From positions 620,001 to 684,000 of the forward strand of contig NZ_QHKL01000003.1 in assembly GCF_003947415.1 (NCBI RefSeq): 64,000 nucleotides of DNA, written 5' to 3'. A program made the position numbers and the translations under genes. This document shows, piece by piece, positions 28,086-39,947 of this stretch. Numbering within the stretch: the first letter of the stretch is position 1; each line of letters begins with the position of its first letter. The notes beneath the pieces are model-generated. The model was not told the DNA's origin, ran no database searches, and worked only from the letters and a program-made list of their open reading frames with translations. This stretch comes from Amycolatopsis sp. WAC 01376 (GTDB lineage Bacteria > Actinomycetota > Actinomycetes > Mycobacteriales > Pseudonocardiaceae).

Positions 28086-29046
28086 ACGCCCACGCGTCGG
28101 CCACGATGCCGTCGAGGTCGGTGCGCTCGGGCTTCCAGCCGAGTTCGTCGTTCGCCCGCTCGCTGGAGGCCACCAGCACCGACGGGTCGCCCGCCCGGCG
28201 CGGCGCGACCGCGGCGGGGATCTCGTGACCGGTGGTGCGGCGGCACGCCTCGATCACCTCGAGCACGGAGAAACCGGTGCCGCTGCCGAGGTTGTAGACG
28301 CGGTGCTCGCCGTCGGCCGCGTGGCGCAGCGCCAGCAGATGCGCGTCGGCGAGGTCGACCACGTGGATGTAGTCGCGGATGGCGGTGCCGTCGGCGGTCG
28401 GGTAGTCGTCACCGAAGATCTGGATCCGCTCGCGGTCCCCGGTGGCGACCTGGAGCACGAGGGGGATCAGATGGGTTTCGGTGGCGTGCCGCTCGCCGAA
28501 GGAGCCGTAGGCGCCGGCGACGTTGAAGTAGCGCAGGCTGACGGCGGCGATGCCGTGGGCGCGCGAGAACGACGTGATCGCGTGGTCGATGGCCAGCTTC
28601 GTCGCGCCGTAGGTGTTAGTCGGCCGCGTCGGCGCCGTCTCCGGGATGGGGGAGGACTCCGGTTCGCCGTAGGTGGCCGCGGTGGAAGAGAACACCAGCC
28701 GCTTCGTGCCGTGGTCGCGCATCGCTTCCAGCAGGCGAAGCGAGGTCAGGACATTGCCTTCCCAGTACTTCGCCGGATCCGTCATCGACTCGCCGACCAG
28801 CGACTTGGCGGCGAAGTGGAGGACACCGTCGAAGCCGTCGCCGAGAAGGCGCTGAGCGACCTCGGCGGCGTCACCCTCGACGAAGGTGGCGTCCGGGTGC
28901 ACCGCGTCAGCGTGCCCGGTGGAGAGGTCGTCGACCACGGTGACGTCGTGCCCGGCCTCGATGAGGCGGGCCGCGCAGACACTGCCCACATAACCGGCTC
29001 CGCCCGTCACCATCAGCTTCAGGGTCTTGGTCGGTTCGTCGGTCAC
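28060..29046 (-). CDS. galE: UDP-glucose 4-epimerase
   Basis: 328 residues. Interconverts UDP-glucose and UDP-galactose with bound NAD, completing the Leloir pathway and supplying galactose for the cell envelope. Visible are the Rossmann motif VTGGAGYVGS near the N-terminus, the catalytic FSSTAATYG serine region and the NTYGATKLAID tyrosine/lysine pair. GTG 29046 was chosen (AGAAAGG upstream); a later ATG at 29013 would cut close to the NAD motif. It is the third gene of ideR-galK-galE on the minus strand, 105 bp after galK. A dtxR-galE linkage is known in corynebacteria. Confidence 0.95.
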   Translation of the reverse strand: MTDEPTKTLKLMVTGGAGYVGSVCAARLIEAGHDVTVVDDLSTGHADAVHPDATFVEGDAAEVAQRLLGDGFDGVLHFAAKSLVGESMTDPAKYWEGNVLTSLRLLEAMRDHGTKRLVFSSTAATYGEPESSPIPETAPTRPTNTYGATKLAIDHAITSFSRAHGIAAVSLRYFNVAGAYGSFGERHATETHLIPLVLQVATGDRERIQIFGDDYPTADGTAIRDYIHVVDLADAHLLALRHAADGEHRVYNLGSGTGFSVLEVIEACRRTTGHEIPAAVAPRRAGDPSVLVASSERANDELGWKPERTDLDGIVADAWAFTRSRQTA

Positions 29047-29151
29047 GTTCGCGCCTTTCTGCTGCGGATGCGGTCGCGGCCCAGTGTCCTCGCCCCCGGG
29101 CACGAGGCTCGCCCGGGGGTACAGGTGCGCTCCACGAAATCCGGCCTCGGG

Positions 29152-30329
<1,178 letters not shown>

Positions 30330-30333
<4 letters not shown>

Positions 30334-31022
30334 CTGGCCTGCGCCAGCACGGCATGCAACGCCGACACGGGAACCTGTGCGGTGTTGTCCCCGCCGGTGA
30401 CCTCTATGGTCCCGCCGGGTGCCGCCTTGCCGACCTTGACCCGGCTGCCGGGCACGATGCCGACGGATTTGAGTTCCGTCATCAGCGCCTCGTCCAGCTG
30501 CACGTGCTCGGCGATACGGCGGATCTCGACCTCGCCGCCACCCATGCGGGCGAACTCGTCGAGCCGCACCAGGTCGGCCTCGGCGGGCGGGGCGGGCTCA
30601 CCGTCGCCGAGCTTGTCCAGCCCCGGGATCGGGTTGCCGTAGGGCGACGTGGTGGGGTGGTCGAGCAGCTTGACCAGCTTGCGCTCGACGGCCTCGCTCA
30701 TCACGTGTTCCCAGCGGCAGGCCTCGTTGTGGACGTGCTCCCACTCCAGGCCGATGACATCGACCAGGAGGCGCTCGGCCAGGCGATGCTTGCGCATGAC
30801 CGCGATGGCGAGCTCGCGACCGTGTTCGGTCAGCTGCAGGTGCCTGTCGTCCGCGACCACGACCAGTCCGTCGCGCTCCATCCTGGCGACGGTCTGGCTC
30901 ACGGTCGGGCCGCTCTGCTGCAGCCGCTCCGCGATCCGGGCCCGCAGCGGGACGACACCTTCTTCTTCGAGCTCGTAGATCGTACGCAAGTACATCTCTG
31001 TGGTGTCGATGAGATCGTTCAC
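30330..31022 (-). CDS. ideR: Iron-dependent DtxR-family repressor
   Basis: 230 residues, very close throughout to mycobacterial IdeR: NDLIDTTEMYLRTIYELEEE, the helix-turn-helix region ERLQQSGPTVSQTVARMERDGL, the metal-binding/dimer domain (EHVHNEACRWEHVMSE; NPTTSP-like HPTTSPYGNPIPG) and a C-terminal SH3-like domain. With Fe2+ it represses siderophore and uptake genes. GTG 31022 has GAAGGGGA at good spacing on its strand; ATG 31049 nine codons upstream is the alternative and lacks a Shine-Dalgarno sequence. It is coupled to galK by a 4-bp overlap. Confidence 0.93.
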
Positions 31023-31157
31023 GCTGTCCCCTTCGTCCGCGTTGCTCATCGTAGTCGCTGGCACCGACAGCGACGCAGGCGTGGGGAGAACAAGTGCCGA
31101 GGCGGGAAAAGTCCCCCAAGCTGGGCGTGGAGCCGTGAGGCACGGAAAGATGGCCGT

Positions 31158-32006
31158 ATGCGCCCCATGATCACCACCGGCGAACTCGCCACGCAGCTCT
31201 CCGGGCCGGAACCGGCACGCTCCGTGATCCTCGACGTCCGCTGGCGGCTCGCCGGCCCGCCCGGTGCCGATTCCTACCGTGAGGCGCATCTCCCGGGCGC
31301 GGTGTACGTCGACCTCGACACGGCGCTCGCCGGAGAGCCGGGTGACGGCGGCCGCCATCCGCTGCCGGACCCGGCGACACTGCAACGGCACCTGCGGGCG
31401 GCCGGGGTCCGCGCCGGGCATCCGGTCGTGGTCTACGACGACTCCGACGGTTCGGTCGCGGCCAGGGCGTGGTGGCTGCTGCGCTGGGCCGGGCACACCG
31501 AGGTCGCCGTGCTCGACGGCGGGTTCGCCGCCTGGGCCGAGGAAGGGCGCCCGCTCACCGGCGAGGTCCCCTCGCCAACGGAGGGCGACATCGTCGTGAA
31601 GCCCGGCGGCATGCCGGTGCTCGACGCGGACGAGCTCGCCGCGCTCGCCAGGGACGGGCTGCTCTTCGACGCGCGGGCGAGGCCGAGGTACGCGGGGGAG
31701 ACCGAGCCGATCGACCCGCGCGCCGGGCACATCCCCGGCGCGGTCAACGCGCCCTTCTCCGGGCATCTCGCGGAGGACGGCCGCTGGCGTGACGCCTCGG
31801 AACTGGCCGAGCGGTTCGAAGGTCTCGGCGTGGCCCCGGAGACCCCGGTCGGTGTCTACTGTGGATCGGGGGTCACCGCCTCGTCCGTCGTGCTCGCGCT
31901 CGAAGTCGCCGGTCACCCGGAGCCGGCGGCGCTGTATGCGGGTTCGTGGTCGCACTGGTCCCGCGATCCGGAGCGTCCGGTGGCCACCGGCGATCTGCCC
32001 GGCTGA
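31158..32006 (+). CDS. Thiosulfate/3-mercaptopyruvate sulfurtransferase (tandem rhodanese)
   Basis: 282 residues with two rhodanese domains. The N-terminal one is inactive (DVRWRLAGPPGADSYREAHLPGAVYVDLD in outline), and the C-terminal one has the catalytic loop YCGSGVTAS with the persulfide cysteine. The CGSGVTA loop is closer to the mercaptopyruvate type. It transfers sulfane sulfur to cyanide or thiol acceptors in the cytoplasm. ATG 31158 begins at the start of similarity. It is divergent from ideR across 135 bp. Confidence 0.9.
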   Translation: MRPMITTGELATQLSGPEPARSVILDVRWRLAGPPGADSYREAHLPGAVYVDLDTALAGEPGDGGRHPLPDPATLQRHLRAAGVRAGHPVVVYDDSDGSVAARAWWLLRWAGHTEVAVLDGGFAAWAEEGRPLTGEVPSPTEGDIVVKPGGMPVLDADELAALARDGLLFDARARPRYAGETEPIDPRAGHIPGAVNAPFSGHLAEDGRWRDASELAERFEGLGVAPETPVGVYCGSGVTASSVVLALEVAGHPEPAALYAGSWSHWSRDPERPVATGDLPG

Positions 32007-32034
32007 CCCGCGGGCGGTTCCGGAACGACGCATG

Positions 32035-32217
32035 TTCCGACGCAGGGCACTGGTGCCCTGCGTCGGAAATCCGGCGCGTATCCCGGCGGCCCAGCTTCCC
32101 GACGGCGGCGTTGCCGGTCCGCCCGAGTACGACCCGGTACGAGGACGAACCGGCGCCTTGCCGTCGAAAACCTGGATCCACCGGGATAAGCACCGTATTT
32201 CCGACGCAGGGCACTAG
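32035..32217. repeat. Hairpin element A (168 bp, CTAG-ended) with an abutting end remnant
   Basis: The element runs from CTGG at 32050 to CTAG at 32217. The outer arms 32053-32086 and 32181-32214 (34 nt) pair with three mismatches, and inner arms continue the stem (CCCAGCTTCCCGACGG at 32090-32105 with 32161-32175). The tip contains GAGTACGAC at 32125-32133 and CCGGTACG at 32134-32141, shared with element B at 41027-41196. To its left, 32035-32049 repeats the element's own right end (TTCCGACGCAGGGCA), like the remnant of a second copy. Its right end supplies TAGAGT at 32215-32220, a plausible -10 placed 7 nt before the acuC ATG. Confidence 0.8.
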
Positions 32218-32227
32218 AGTTCGGACC

Positions 32228-33400
32228 ATGCGAGCACCGGCCGTCGTATGGGACTCCTCGCTGCTGGGTTACGACCTCGGCGGCGAGCATCCGTTCAACC
32301 CGGTCCGGCTCGAACTGACCATCCGGCTCGCCACCGAACTCGGCGTGCTCGACGGGGTCGAACTGCTCGTCCCCGGCCCGGCTGGCGAAGACGAGCTGCG
32401 CCGGGTGCACCTCGGCGAGTACATCGAGGCCGTCCGGCAGGCGCCGATGACCGGAGCCGATTTCGCGCACGGGCTCGGCACCGAGGACAACCCGGTGTTC
32501 ACCGGTATGCACGAGGCTTCCGCGCTCGTCGTCGGCTCGACGCTGCTGGCGGCGCGCAAGATCGCCGAGGGCGAGGCCACCAGGGCGGTGAACATCGCCG
32601 GCGGCCTGCATCACGCGATGCCGGGCAAGGCGTCGGGTTTCTGCGTCTACAACGACTGTTCGGTGGCGATCTCGTGGTTGCTGGACCACGGCTTCGACCG
32701 CATCGCCTACGTCGACACCGACGTCCACCACGGCGACGGCGTGCAGGAGGCGTTCTACGACGACCCCCGGGTGCTGACCGTTTCCCTGCACCAGCATCCG
32801 TTCACGTTGTGGCCGGGCACGGGCTACTCGGCGGAGATCGGCAAGGGCGGGGCCGAGGGCACCGCGGTCAACCTGCCGCTGCCGCCGGGCACCCGTGACG
32901 GCGGCTGGCTGCGGGCGTTCGAGGCGGTGGTGCCGTCGCTGCTGGAACAGTTCCGGCCGCAGCTCCTCGTCACCCAATGCGGCGTCGACTCCCACGAGGA
33001 AGACCCGCTGGCGGACCTCTCGCTCTCGGTGGACGGCCATCGCGCCATCTACCGGCGGCTGCGTGAACTGTCCGAAGCGCACGCGGGCGGCCGCTGGCTC
33101 GCCGTGGGCGGCGGTGGCTACCAGCTGATCCGGGTGGTGCCGCGGTCCTGGACCCATCTGCTCGCCACCGTGCTCGACCGCGACGTCGATCCGGCGACGG
33201 CCCTGCCGCCGAACTGGGTCGCGTCGATCTCCAGGGCGGCGCCGAAAGCCGAGATCCCGCCCGGCATGTCCGACGACCGCGACACCGCGTACGTCCCGTG
33301 GGGGGATGGGGCGGACGAGCCGGTCGACATCGCGATCCGCGACACCCGCCGGGCGATCTTCCCGCTGCACGGCCTCGATCCGGACGATCCGAGGGACTGA
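32228..33400 (+). CDS. acuC: AcuC-type histone deacetylase-like lysine deacetylase
   Basis: 390 residues of the class I HDAC fold. Metal and catalytic motifs are visible: NIAGGLHHAMPGKASGF (paired histidines), YVDTDVHHGDGVQEAF (Asp/His zinc ligands) and QCGVDSHEEDPL. In Bacillus AcuC deacetylates and reactivates acetyl-CoA synthetase. Here a GNAT/acyl-CoA-synthetase-like fusion gene follows after one base, so acetylation and deacetylation activities are probably co-expressed. ATG 32228 sits 7 nt after a TAGAGT -10-like hexamer, consistent with a leaderless transcript. That hexamer lies at the edge of hairpin element A. Confidence 0.92.
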   Translation: MRAPAVVWDSSLLGYDLGGEHPFNPVRLELTIRLATELGVLDGVELLVPGPAGEDELRRVHLGEYIEAVRQAPMTGADFAHGLGTEDNPVFTGMHEASALVVGSTLLAARKIAEGEATRAVNIAGGLHHAMPGKASGFCVYNDCSVAISWLLDHGFDRIAYVDTDVHHGDGVQEAFYDDPRVLTVSLHQHPFTLWPGTGYSAEIGKGGAEGTAVNLPLPPGTRDGGWLRAFEAVVPSLLEQFRPQLLVTQCGVDSHEEDPLADLSLSVDGHRAIYRRLRELSEAHAGGRWLAVGGGGYQLIRVVPRSWTHLLATVLDRDVDPATALPPNWVASISRAAPKAEIPPGMSDDRDTAYVPWGDGADEPVDIAIRDTRRAIFPLHGLDPDDPRD

Positions 33401-33401
33401 C

Positions 33402-36095
<2,694 letters not shown>

Positions 36096-36146
36096 GCCCG
36101 GGCAGCACGACGCTGAGCGCCGGTTTCCAGACCGCGACCCCGCCCG

Positions 36147-36572
36147 TCAGGAATCCCACTCTTGGGGCGAGCGGGCGCCGAGGTCCGCGTCGTGACCGGT
36201 GAACGCCGCGATGTCGCCCCGGATGGTGTTGTGGAACGCGACGATCCGCCCGTCGTGGACGAGTTTCGTCTGCACCGCCTGTGCTTCCCCGGCCAGCGGA
36301 CCGGTGGGGATGGACAGCGTGGTCGCGGTGTGCACGAGGTCGAAGCCGCCGCCGAGCGGACGGCTCGACACCTGCCGGATCCGCAGCGTGCTGCCCCGGT
36401 AGATGGTGTCGAAGATGTTCTGGCTCTCGCGCGCGATCGTCGCGCGGCCGCGCTGGATCCGGCCGACGACGTCGACGAAGTCCGCGTCCTCGGCGAAGTT
36501 CGCGGCCCACGCCTCGCCGTCGCCCGCGTTCCAGGCCCGTTCCAGCGCGGTGATGATCTCCTCGGTGGTCAT
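36147..36572 (-). CDS. SgcJ/EcaC family NTF2-like protein
   Basis: 141 residues with the SnoaL/NTF2-like pattern of the SgcJ/EcaC family (TEEIITALERAWNAGDGEAWAANFAEDADFVDV in outline; FHNTIRGDIAAFTGHDADLG). ATG 36572 has GAGAGGA upstream on its strand. It is divergent from a TetR gene, with a perfect-spacing inverted repeat between them. The protein probably binds or modifies a small hydrophobic molecule; the substrate is unknown. Confidence 0.85.
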   Translation of the reverse strand: MTTEEIITALERAWNAGDGEAWAANFAEDADFVDVVGRIQRGRATIARESQNIFDTIYRGSTLRIRQVSSRPLGGGFDLVHTATTLSIPTGPLAGEAQAVQTKLVHDGRIVAFHNTIRGDIAAFTGHDADLGARSPQEWDS

Positions 36573-36601
36573 CGCTATCCTCTCTTGTAACAGCGATCCA
36601 T

Positions 36602-36624
36602 AAGTTAGAACAACGTTCCAACTT
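36602..36624. promoter_or_regulatory. 23-bp TetR operator
   Basis: An inverted repeat with arms AAGTTAGAAC at 36602-36611 and GTTCCAACTT at 36615-36624, spacer AAC, and one mismatch. It lies between the divergent SgcJ-like gene and the TetR gene, just upstream of the latter's GAGGAG ribosome-binding site. Size and symmetry suit a TetR dimer. Confidence 0.75.
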
Positions 36625-36637
36625 TCGAGGAGCATAC

Positions 36638-37243
36638 ATGCCCGCGGACCTTCCCGGCATCGTCCGGTTGCGCGACCGTCGTGAGGCGCTGACGCTGCGC
36701 ACGATCCTGACGGCGGCCCGCGGACTGTTCGCCGAACGCGGGTACGCGCGGACGCCGATCCGCCTCATTGCCCAGGAAGCCGGGGTGTCCCCGCAGACCA
36801 TCTACGCCCACTTCGGCTCCAAGGCCGGTGTTCTCGGCGGCCTCGTCGACCTCCTCGACGACGAGGCCGGGATTCCCGACCTCGTCGCCGAGGCGCAGCG
36901 GACCGAGGATCCGGTCGCGTTGCTCGGCCTGCTCGCGACGGTCGCGCGGCAGGTCCGGGAGCACTGTGGCGACATCGTCACGATGCTCGGCTCCGGCGCG
37001 GCCGTCGACCCGGACATCGCCGCGACACAGGCGGAAGGCGCCCGGCGCAACCGGCTCGGTGTCGAGCTGGTCATCGACCGGGTCCGGAACGGCGGCCGCG
37101 CGGTGGTGCCCAGGGCCGCGGACATCGCCGTGGCCCTGATGAGCGCGGACGTCCACGCCAGCCTCGTCACCGAGGCCGGGTGGAGTCACGACGACTACGA
37201 AGCCTGGCTCAAGGACACCCTGGTCACGTCGCTGCTTCGGTGA
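36638..37243 (+). CDS. TetR-family repressor
   Basis: 201 residues; helix-turn-helix at about residues 20-65 (ILTAARGLFAERGYARTPIRLIAQEAGVSPQTIYAHFGSK in outline) and a divergent ligand-binding domain. GAGGAG lies 7 nt before ATG 36638. It probably represses itself and the divergent SgcJ-like gene through the 23-bp operator. The 3' end overlaps the convergent hydrolase gene by 49 bp. Confidence 0.9.
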   Translation: MPADLPGIVRLRDRREALTLRTILTAARGLFAERGYARTPIRLIAQEAGVSPQTIYAHFGSKAGVLGGLVDLLDDEAGIPDLVAEAQRTEDPVALLGLLATVARQVREHCGDIVTMLGSGAAVDPDIAATQAEGARRNRLGVELVIDRVRNGGRAVVPRAADIAVALMSADVHASLVTEAGWSHDDYEAWLKDTLVTSLLR

Positions 37244-38292
37244 CGCAGAGTCTTGCCGAAGAACGCCGAGAGCTGAGCGCGCTGCGTGGCGACGCTCCGC
37301 GCCGGGTCGATGGTGCCGACGAACGCGGCCGGAGCGTTGCCCAGCTGCGGCAACAGCGTCTGGTAGTCGGTGAAGCTGAAGTGTTCACCGTCCGGCAGCC
37401 GCGTCTCGCGGGTCCAGCCGCGCTGGTTGCGGAGGAACTCCTGCCAGGACGCGTCCGACGCGGCGCTGTGATTACCTGCACTCATCAGCAGGAACGGCCG
37501 GTCCAATCCCTCGTCGGCGACGCGGCCGAAGATCCGCTGCGACTGCGAATGGGCCATGCTGCCGTCCAGATTCGCCCCGGCGACGACGCGCCGATCGGTC
37601 ACCATCGTCTCGCCCGCGGTGAACCCGCCGGCGGAGTGGCCGAACATGCCGGCCTGGGTCAGGCCGAGCGAGTCGAGGACGAAACGCGTATCGCGGACGC
37701 GAGTGTCGATCACGCGCTTCGACACCTCGATGCTCGACGGCGGCAGGGCCTTCTTCGCGACGCGCCCATCGGGGAACTCCACCGCTTCGGCTTCGTGGGT
37801 GTGGTCGATGGCCACGACGACGTAGCCCTCGCTCGCGAGTTGTTCCAGGTGCGTGGTGCCGTGCGAACGCGACAGGGTGCCCCCGGGTGAATACAGCACG
37901 ACAGGCCGCTTGCCGCCGATCGCGGGTGCGCCGGCCCTGGCGTGGGTGGGGAAGCGGTAGTCGAGCTGATCCGCCGTCATACCCAGCTTGACGGCGTCGC
38001 CCTCGGCCACCACCTTCGCGACACCCGGCGCCATGTACGGCGCTTTCGGCTTTCCGCTCGGCAAAGCCGGGTACCGCACGGTGACCATCAATTCCCGCGT
38101 CAGGCCGGGAACCCACGGGTCTTGGCGGGAGTGATCGATGAGATGGAGGTCGGTGCTGCCGACGGCGTAAGGACCTGTCGGCGTCGGGAGGCTCAAGCGG
38201 ACGGGTGCCGCCGACGCGGGCGGCGCGAGGAGGACGGCGGGCAGGGCGAGAGCGGCCGCCAGTACGCCGATCCGGCGCGTGGTTCGGTTCAT
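37195..38292 (-). CDS. Secreted alpha/beta hydrolase (PAF-acetylhydrolase-like)
   Basis: 365 residues. A signal peptide (LALPAVLLAPPASA, cut near residue 28) precedes an alpha/beta-hydrolase domain with oxyanion region VVLYSPGGTLSR, nucleophile FGHSAGGFTAG and a C-terminal histidine region (DGEHFSFTDY). The pattern resembles the bacterial platelet-activating-factor acetylhydrolase-like and polyester-hydrolase-like group. It likely hydrolyses short-chain esters outside the cell. The C-terminus overlaps the TetR gene tail to tail by 49 bp. The upstream fadD17 gene is separated by a terminator hairpin. Confidence 0.85.
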   Translation of the reverse strand: MNRTTRRIGVLAAALALPAVLLAPPASAAPVRLSLPTPTGPYAVGSTDLHLIDHSRQDPWVPGLTRELMVTVRYPALPSGKPKAPYMAPGVAKVVAEGDAVKLGMTADQLDYRFPTHARAGAPAIGGKRPVVLYSPGGTLSRSHGTTHLEQLASEGYVVVAIDHTHEAEAVEFPDGRVAKKALPPSSIEVSKRVIDTRVRDTRFVLDSLGLTQAGMFGHSAGGFTAGETMVTDRRVVAGANLDGSMAHSQSQRIFGRVADEGLDRPFLLMSAGNHSAASDASWQEFLRNQRGWTRETRLPDGEHFSFTDYQTLLPQLGNAPAAFVGTIDPARSVATQRAQLSAFFGKTLRHRSSDVTRVSLSQAS

Positions 38293-38380
38293 GGCACCGA
38301 ACGTAGGCAGTGCGCCGGTGCCGGGACATCGGGAAGATCACCGGTGCCGACCCTGGGATCCCTGCGGGTCACGCCCCTTC

Positions 38381-38443
38381 GCGTTCAGTCCTCTGGATGC
38401 GGTAGTTGCCACCACGAACTACCGCATCCAGAGGACTAAACGC
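38381..38443. terminator. Long hairpin terminator after fadD17
   Basis: A 27-nt arm at 38381-38407 pairs with 38417-38443 with one mismatch and a 9-nt loop. It contains TCCTCTGGATGCGGTAGTT. It overlaps the last codons and the stop of fadD17 and ends the leftward fadE26-fadE27-fadD17 operon. Confidence 0.8.
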
Positions 38444-39947
38444 GGGGGTAGTGCAGCTCTTGGGCGTCGCGTGTGCCCTCGGCGGCCAGTTCTCGTTTGA
38501 GTATCTTGTGCGTGGCCGTCCGCGGGAGTTCGCCGAGCGTCCGCACGTACCGGGGCCACTGCTTCGGCCCGAGATCACCTTGTGCGGCGACGAAAGCGGC
38601 GAACTCGGCCGCGTCGATCGGCGTCCGGCAGACCAAGGCGGCCATCACCTGGTCGCCCACCCTCGGATCCGGCACCCCGTACACGGCGGCCTCGCTGACC
38701 GCGGGATGGCGAAGGAGCGCGCGTTCGATCGGCGCGGTACCGAGGTTTTCGCCGTCGACGCGGAGCCAGTCGCCGAGCCGTCCCGCGAAGTAGCAGTAAC
38801 CGTCCGCGTCGAGATACGCCAGGTCTCCGGTGTGATACATCCCGTCGCGCATCCGCTCGGCCTCGGCGGCCGGATCGCCGTAGTAGCCGGCGAAGAAGCC
38901 GGCGCCGCCGGTGTTGACCAGTTCGCCGACCGCCTCGGCGGCGTTGAGCAGCTTCCCGTCCGCGTCGAATTCCGCCGGGGGACAGGGTTGCCCGGTCTCC
39001 GGATCGAGGACGGCGACGCCGTCGAGCAGGCGGCCGAGTGAACCGGCTGGGGTGGTGGCGTCCCGGCCGAAGTTCACGCCGCCCTCGGTCGAGCCGAACG
39101 CGTCGACGACGTGGCAGCCGAAGCGCTTGCCGAAAGCGGCGAGGTCGGCTTCCGCACCTTCGTTGCCGTAGACCAGTTTCAGCGGGTTTTCGGCATCGTC
39201 GTCCCGCTCGGGAGTGGTGAGCACATAGGACAGCGGCTTGCCGACGTAGTTGGCGTACGTCGCACCGAACTTCCGCACGTCCGGCAGGAAGCCCGAGGCG
39301 GAGAACCGCCGCCGCAGCGCGATCCCCGCGCCCGCGGCGAGGCCGACCGACCAGCCTGCCATGATGGCGTTGGAGTGGAACATCGGCATCGACACGTACA
39401 CGCTGTCCTCTGTGGACAGACCGAACCGGGTCGCCAGCATCTCGCCGGGGTAGGCGATCTTCCCGTGCGTGCACCGGACGGCCTTCGGATCGCCGCTGGT
39501 GCCGGAGGTGAAGATCAGCATCAGCAGGTCTTCGGGCTTCGCGGCCACGGGCACGACGGCCTCCCGCGCCGGCTCGAGCTCGTTCAGCGGCAGCACCGGG
39601 ACGCCGGCCGCGGACAGGAGCGGGAGGTACTTTTCCTCGGCGAACACCAGCTCGCAGTCGGCCAGCGCGATGTCGCGGGCCAGCGCCGCGCCCCGGCGCG
39701 TCGGGTTCAGGCCGACCAGCACGTGCCCCGAAAGCGCCGCGCCGCCGAGCAGGAACGAGAACTCGGGGACGTTGTCCGCCAGCAGCCCGAAATGCCCGCC
39801 GGGCCGCAGGAGCCCGGCGAGCGCGGCCGCGTGTCCGGCGCAGGCCCGGACGTGTTCGGCCCAGGTCCAGTGCCGGTCTTCGAACAGCAGGCCGGTCGAG
39901 CGGTCCTCCGCCCGCGCGAGCAGGAGTTCCGTGACCGTGGGGGTCAT
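38436..39947 (-). CDS. fadD17: Steroid side-chain acyl-CoA synthetase, FadD17-like
   Basis: 503 residues of the AMP-forming ligase family with P-loop IFTSGTSGDPKAVRC, the AFGSTEGG adenylate motif, the GDLAYLDADGY hinge region and the C-terminal lysine segment HKILKREL. Order and neighbours match Mycobacterium tuberculosis Rv3506 next to fadE27 and fadE26 beside mce4. FadD17 is reported there to activate steroid side-chain carboxylates, and a similar role is inferred. It overlaps fadE27 by 4 bp. The gene ends inside a strong terminator hairpin. Confidence 0.88.
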   Translation of the reverse strand: MTPTVTELLLARAEDRSTGLLFEDRHWTWAEHVRACAGHAAALAGLLRPGGHFGLLADNVPEFSFLLGGAALSGHVLVGLNPTRRGAALARDIALADCELVFAEEKYLPLLSAAGVPVLPLNELEPAREAVVPVAAKPEDLLMLIFTSGTSGDPKAVRCTHGKIAYPGEMLATRFGLSTEDSVYVSMPMFHSNAIMAGWSVGLAAGAGIALRRRFSASGFLPDVRKFGATYANYVGKPLSYVLTTPERDDDAENPLKLVYGNEGAEADLAAFGKRFGCHVVDAFGSTEGGVNFGRDATTPAGSLGRLLDGVAVLDPETGQPCPPAEFDADGKLLNAAEAVGELVNTGGAGFFAGYYGDPAAEAERMRDGMYHTGDLAYLDADGYCYFAGRLGDWLRVDGENLGTAPIERALLRHPAVSEAAVYGVPDPRVGDQVMAALVCRTPIDAAEFAAFVAAQGDLGPKQWPRYVRTLGELPRTATHKILKRELAAEGTRDAQELHYPRV

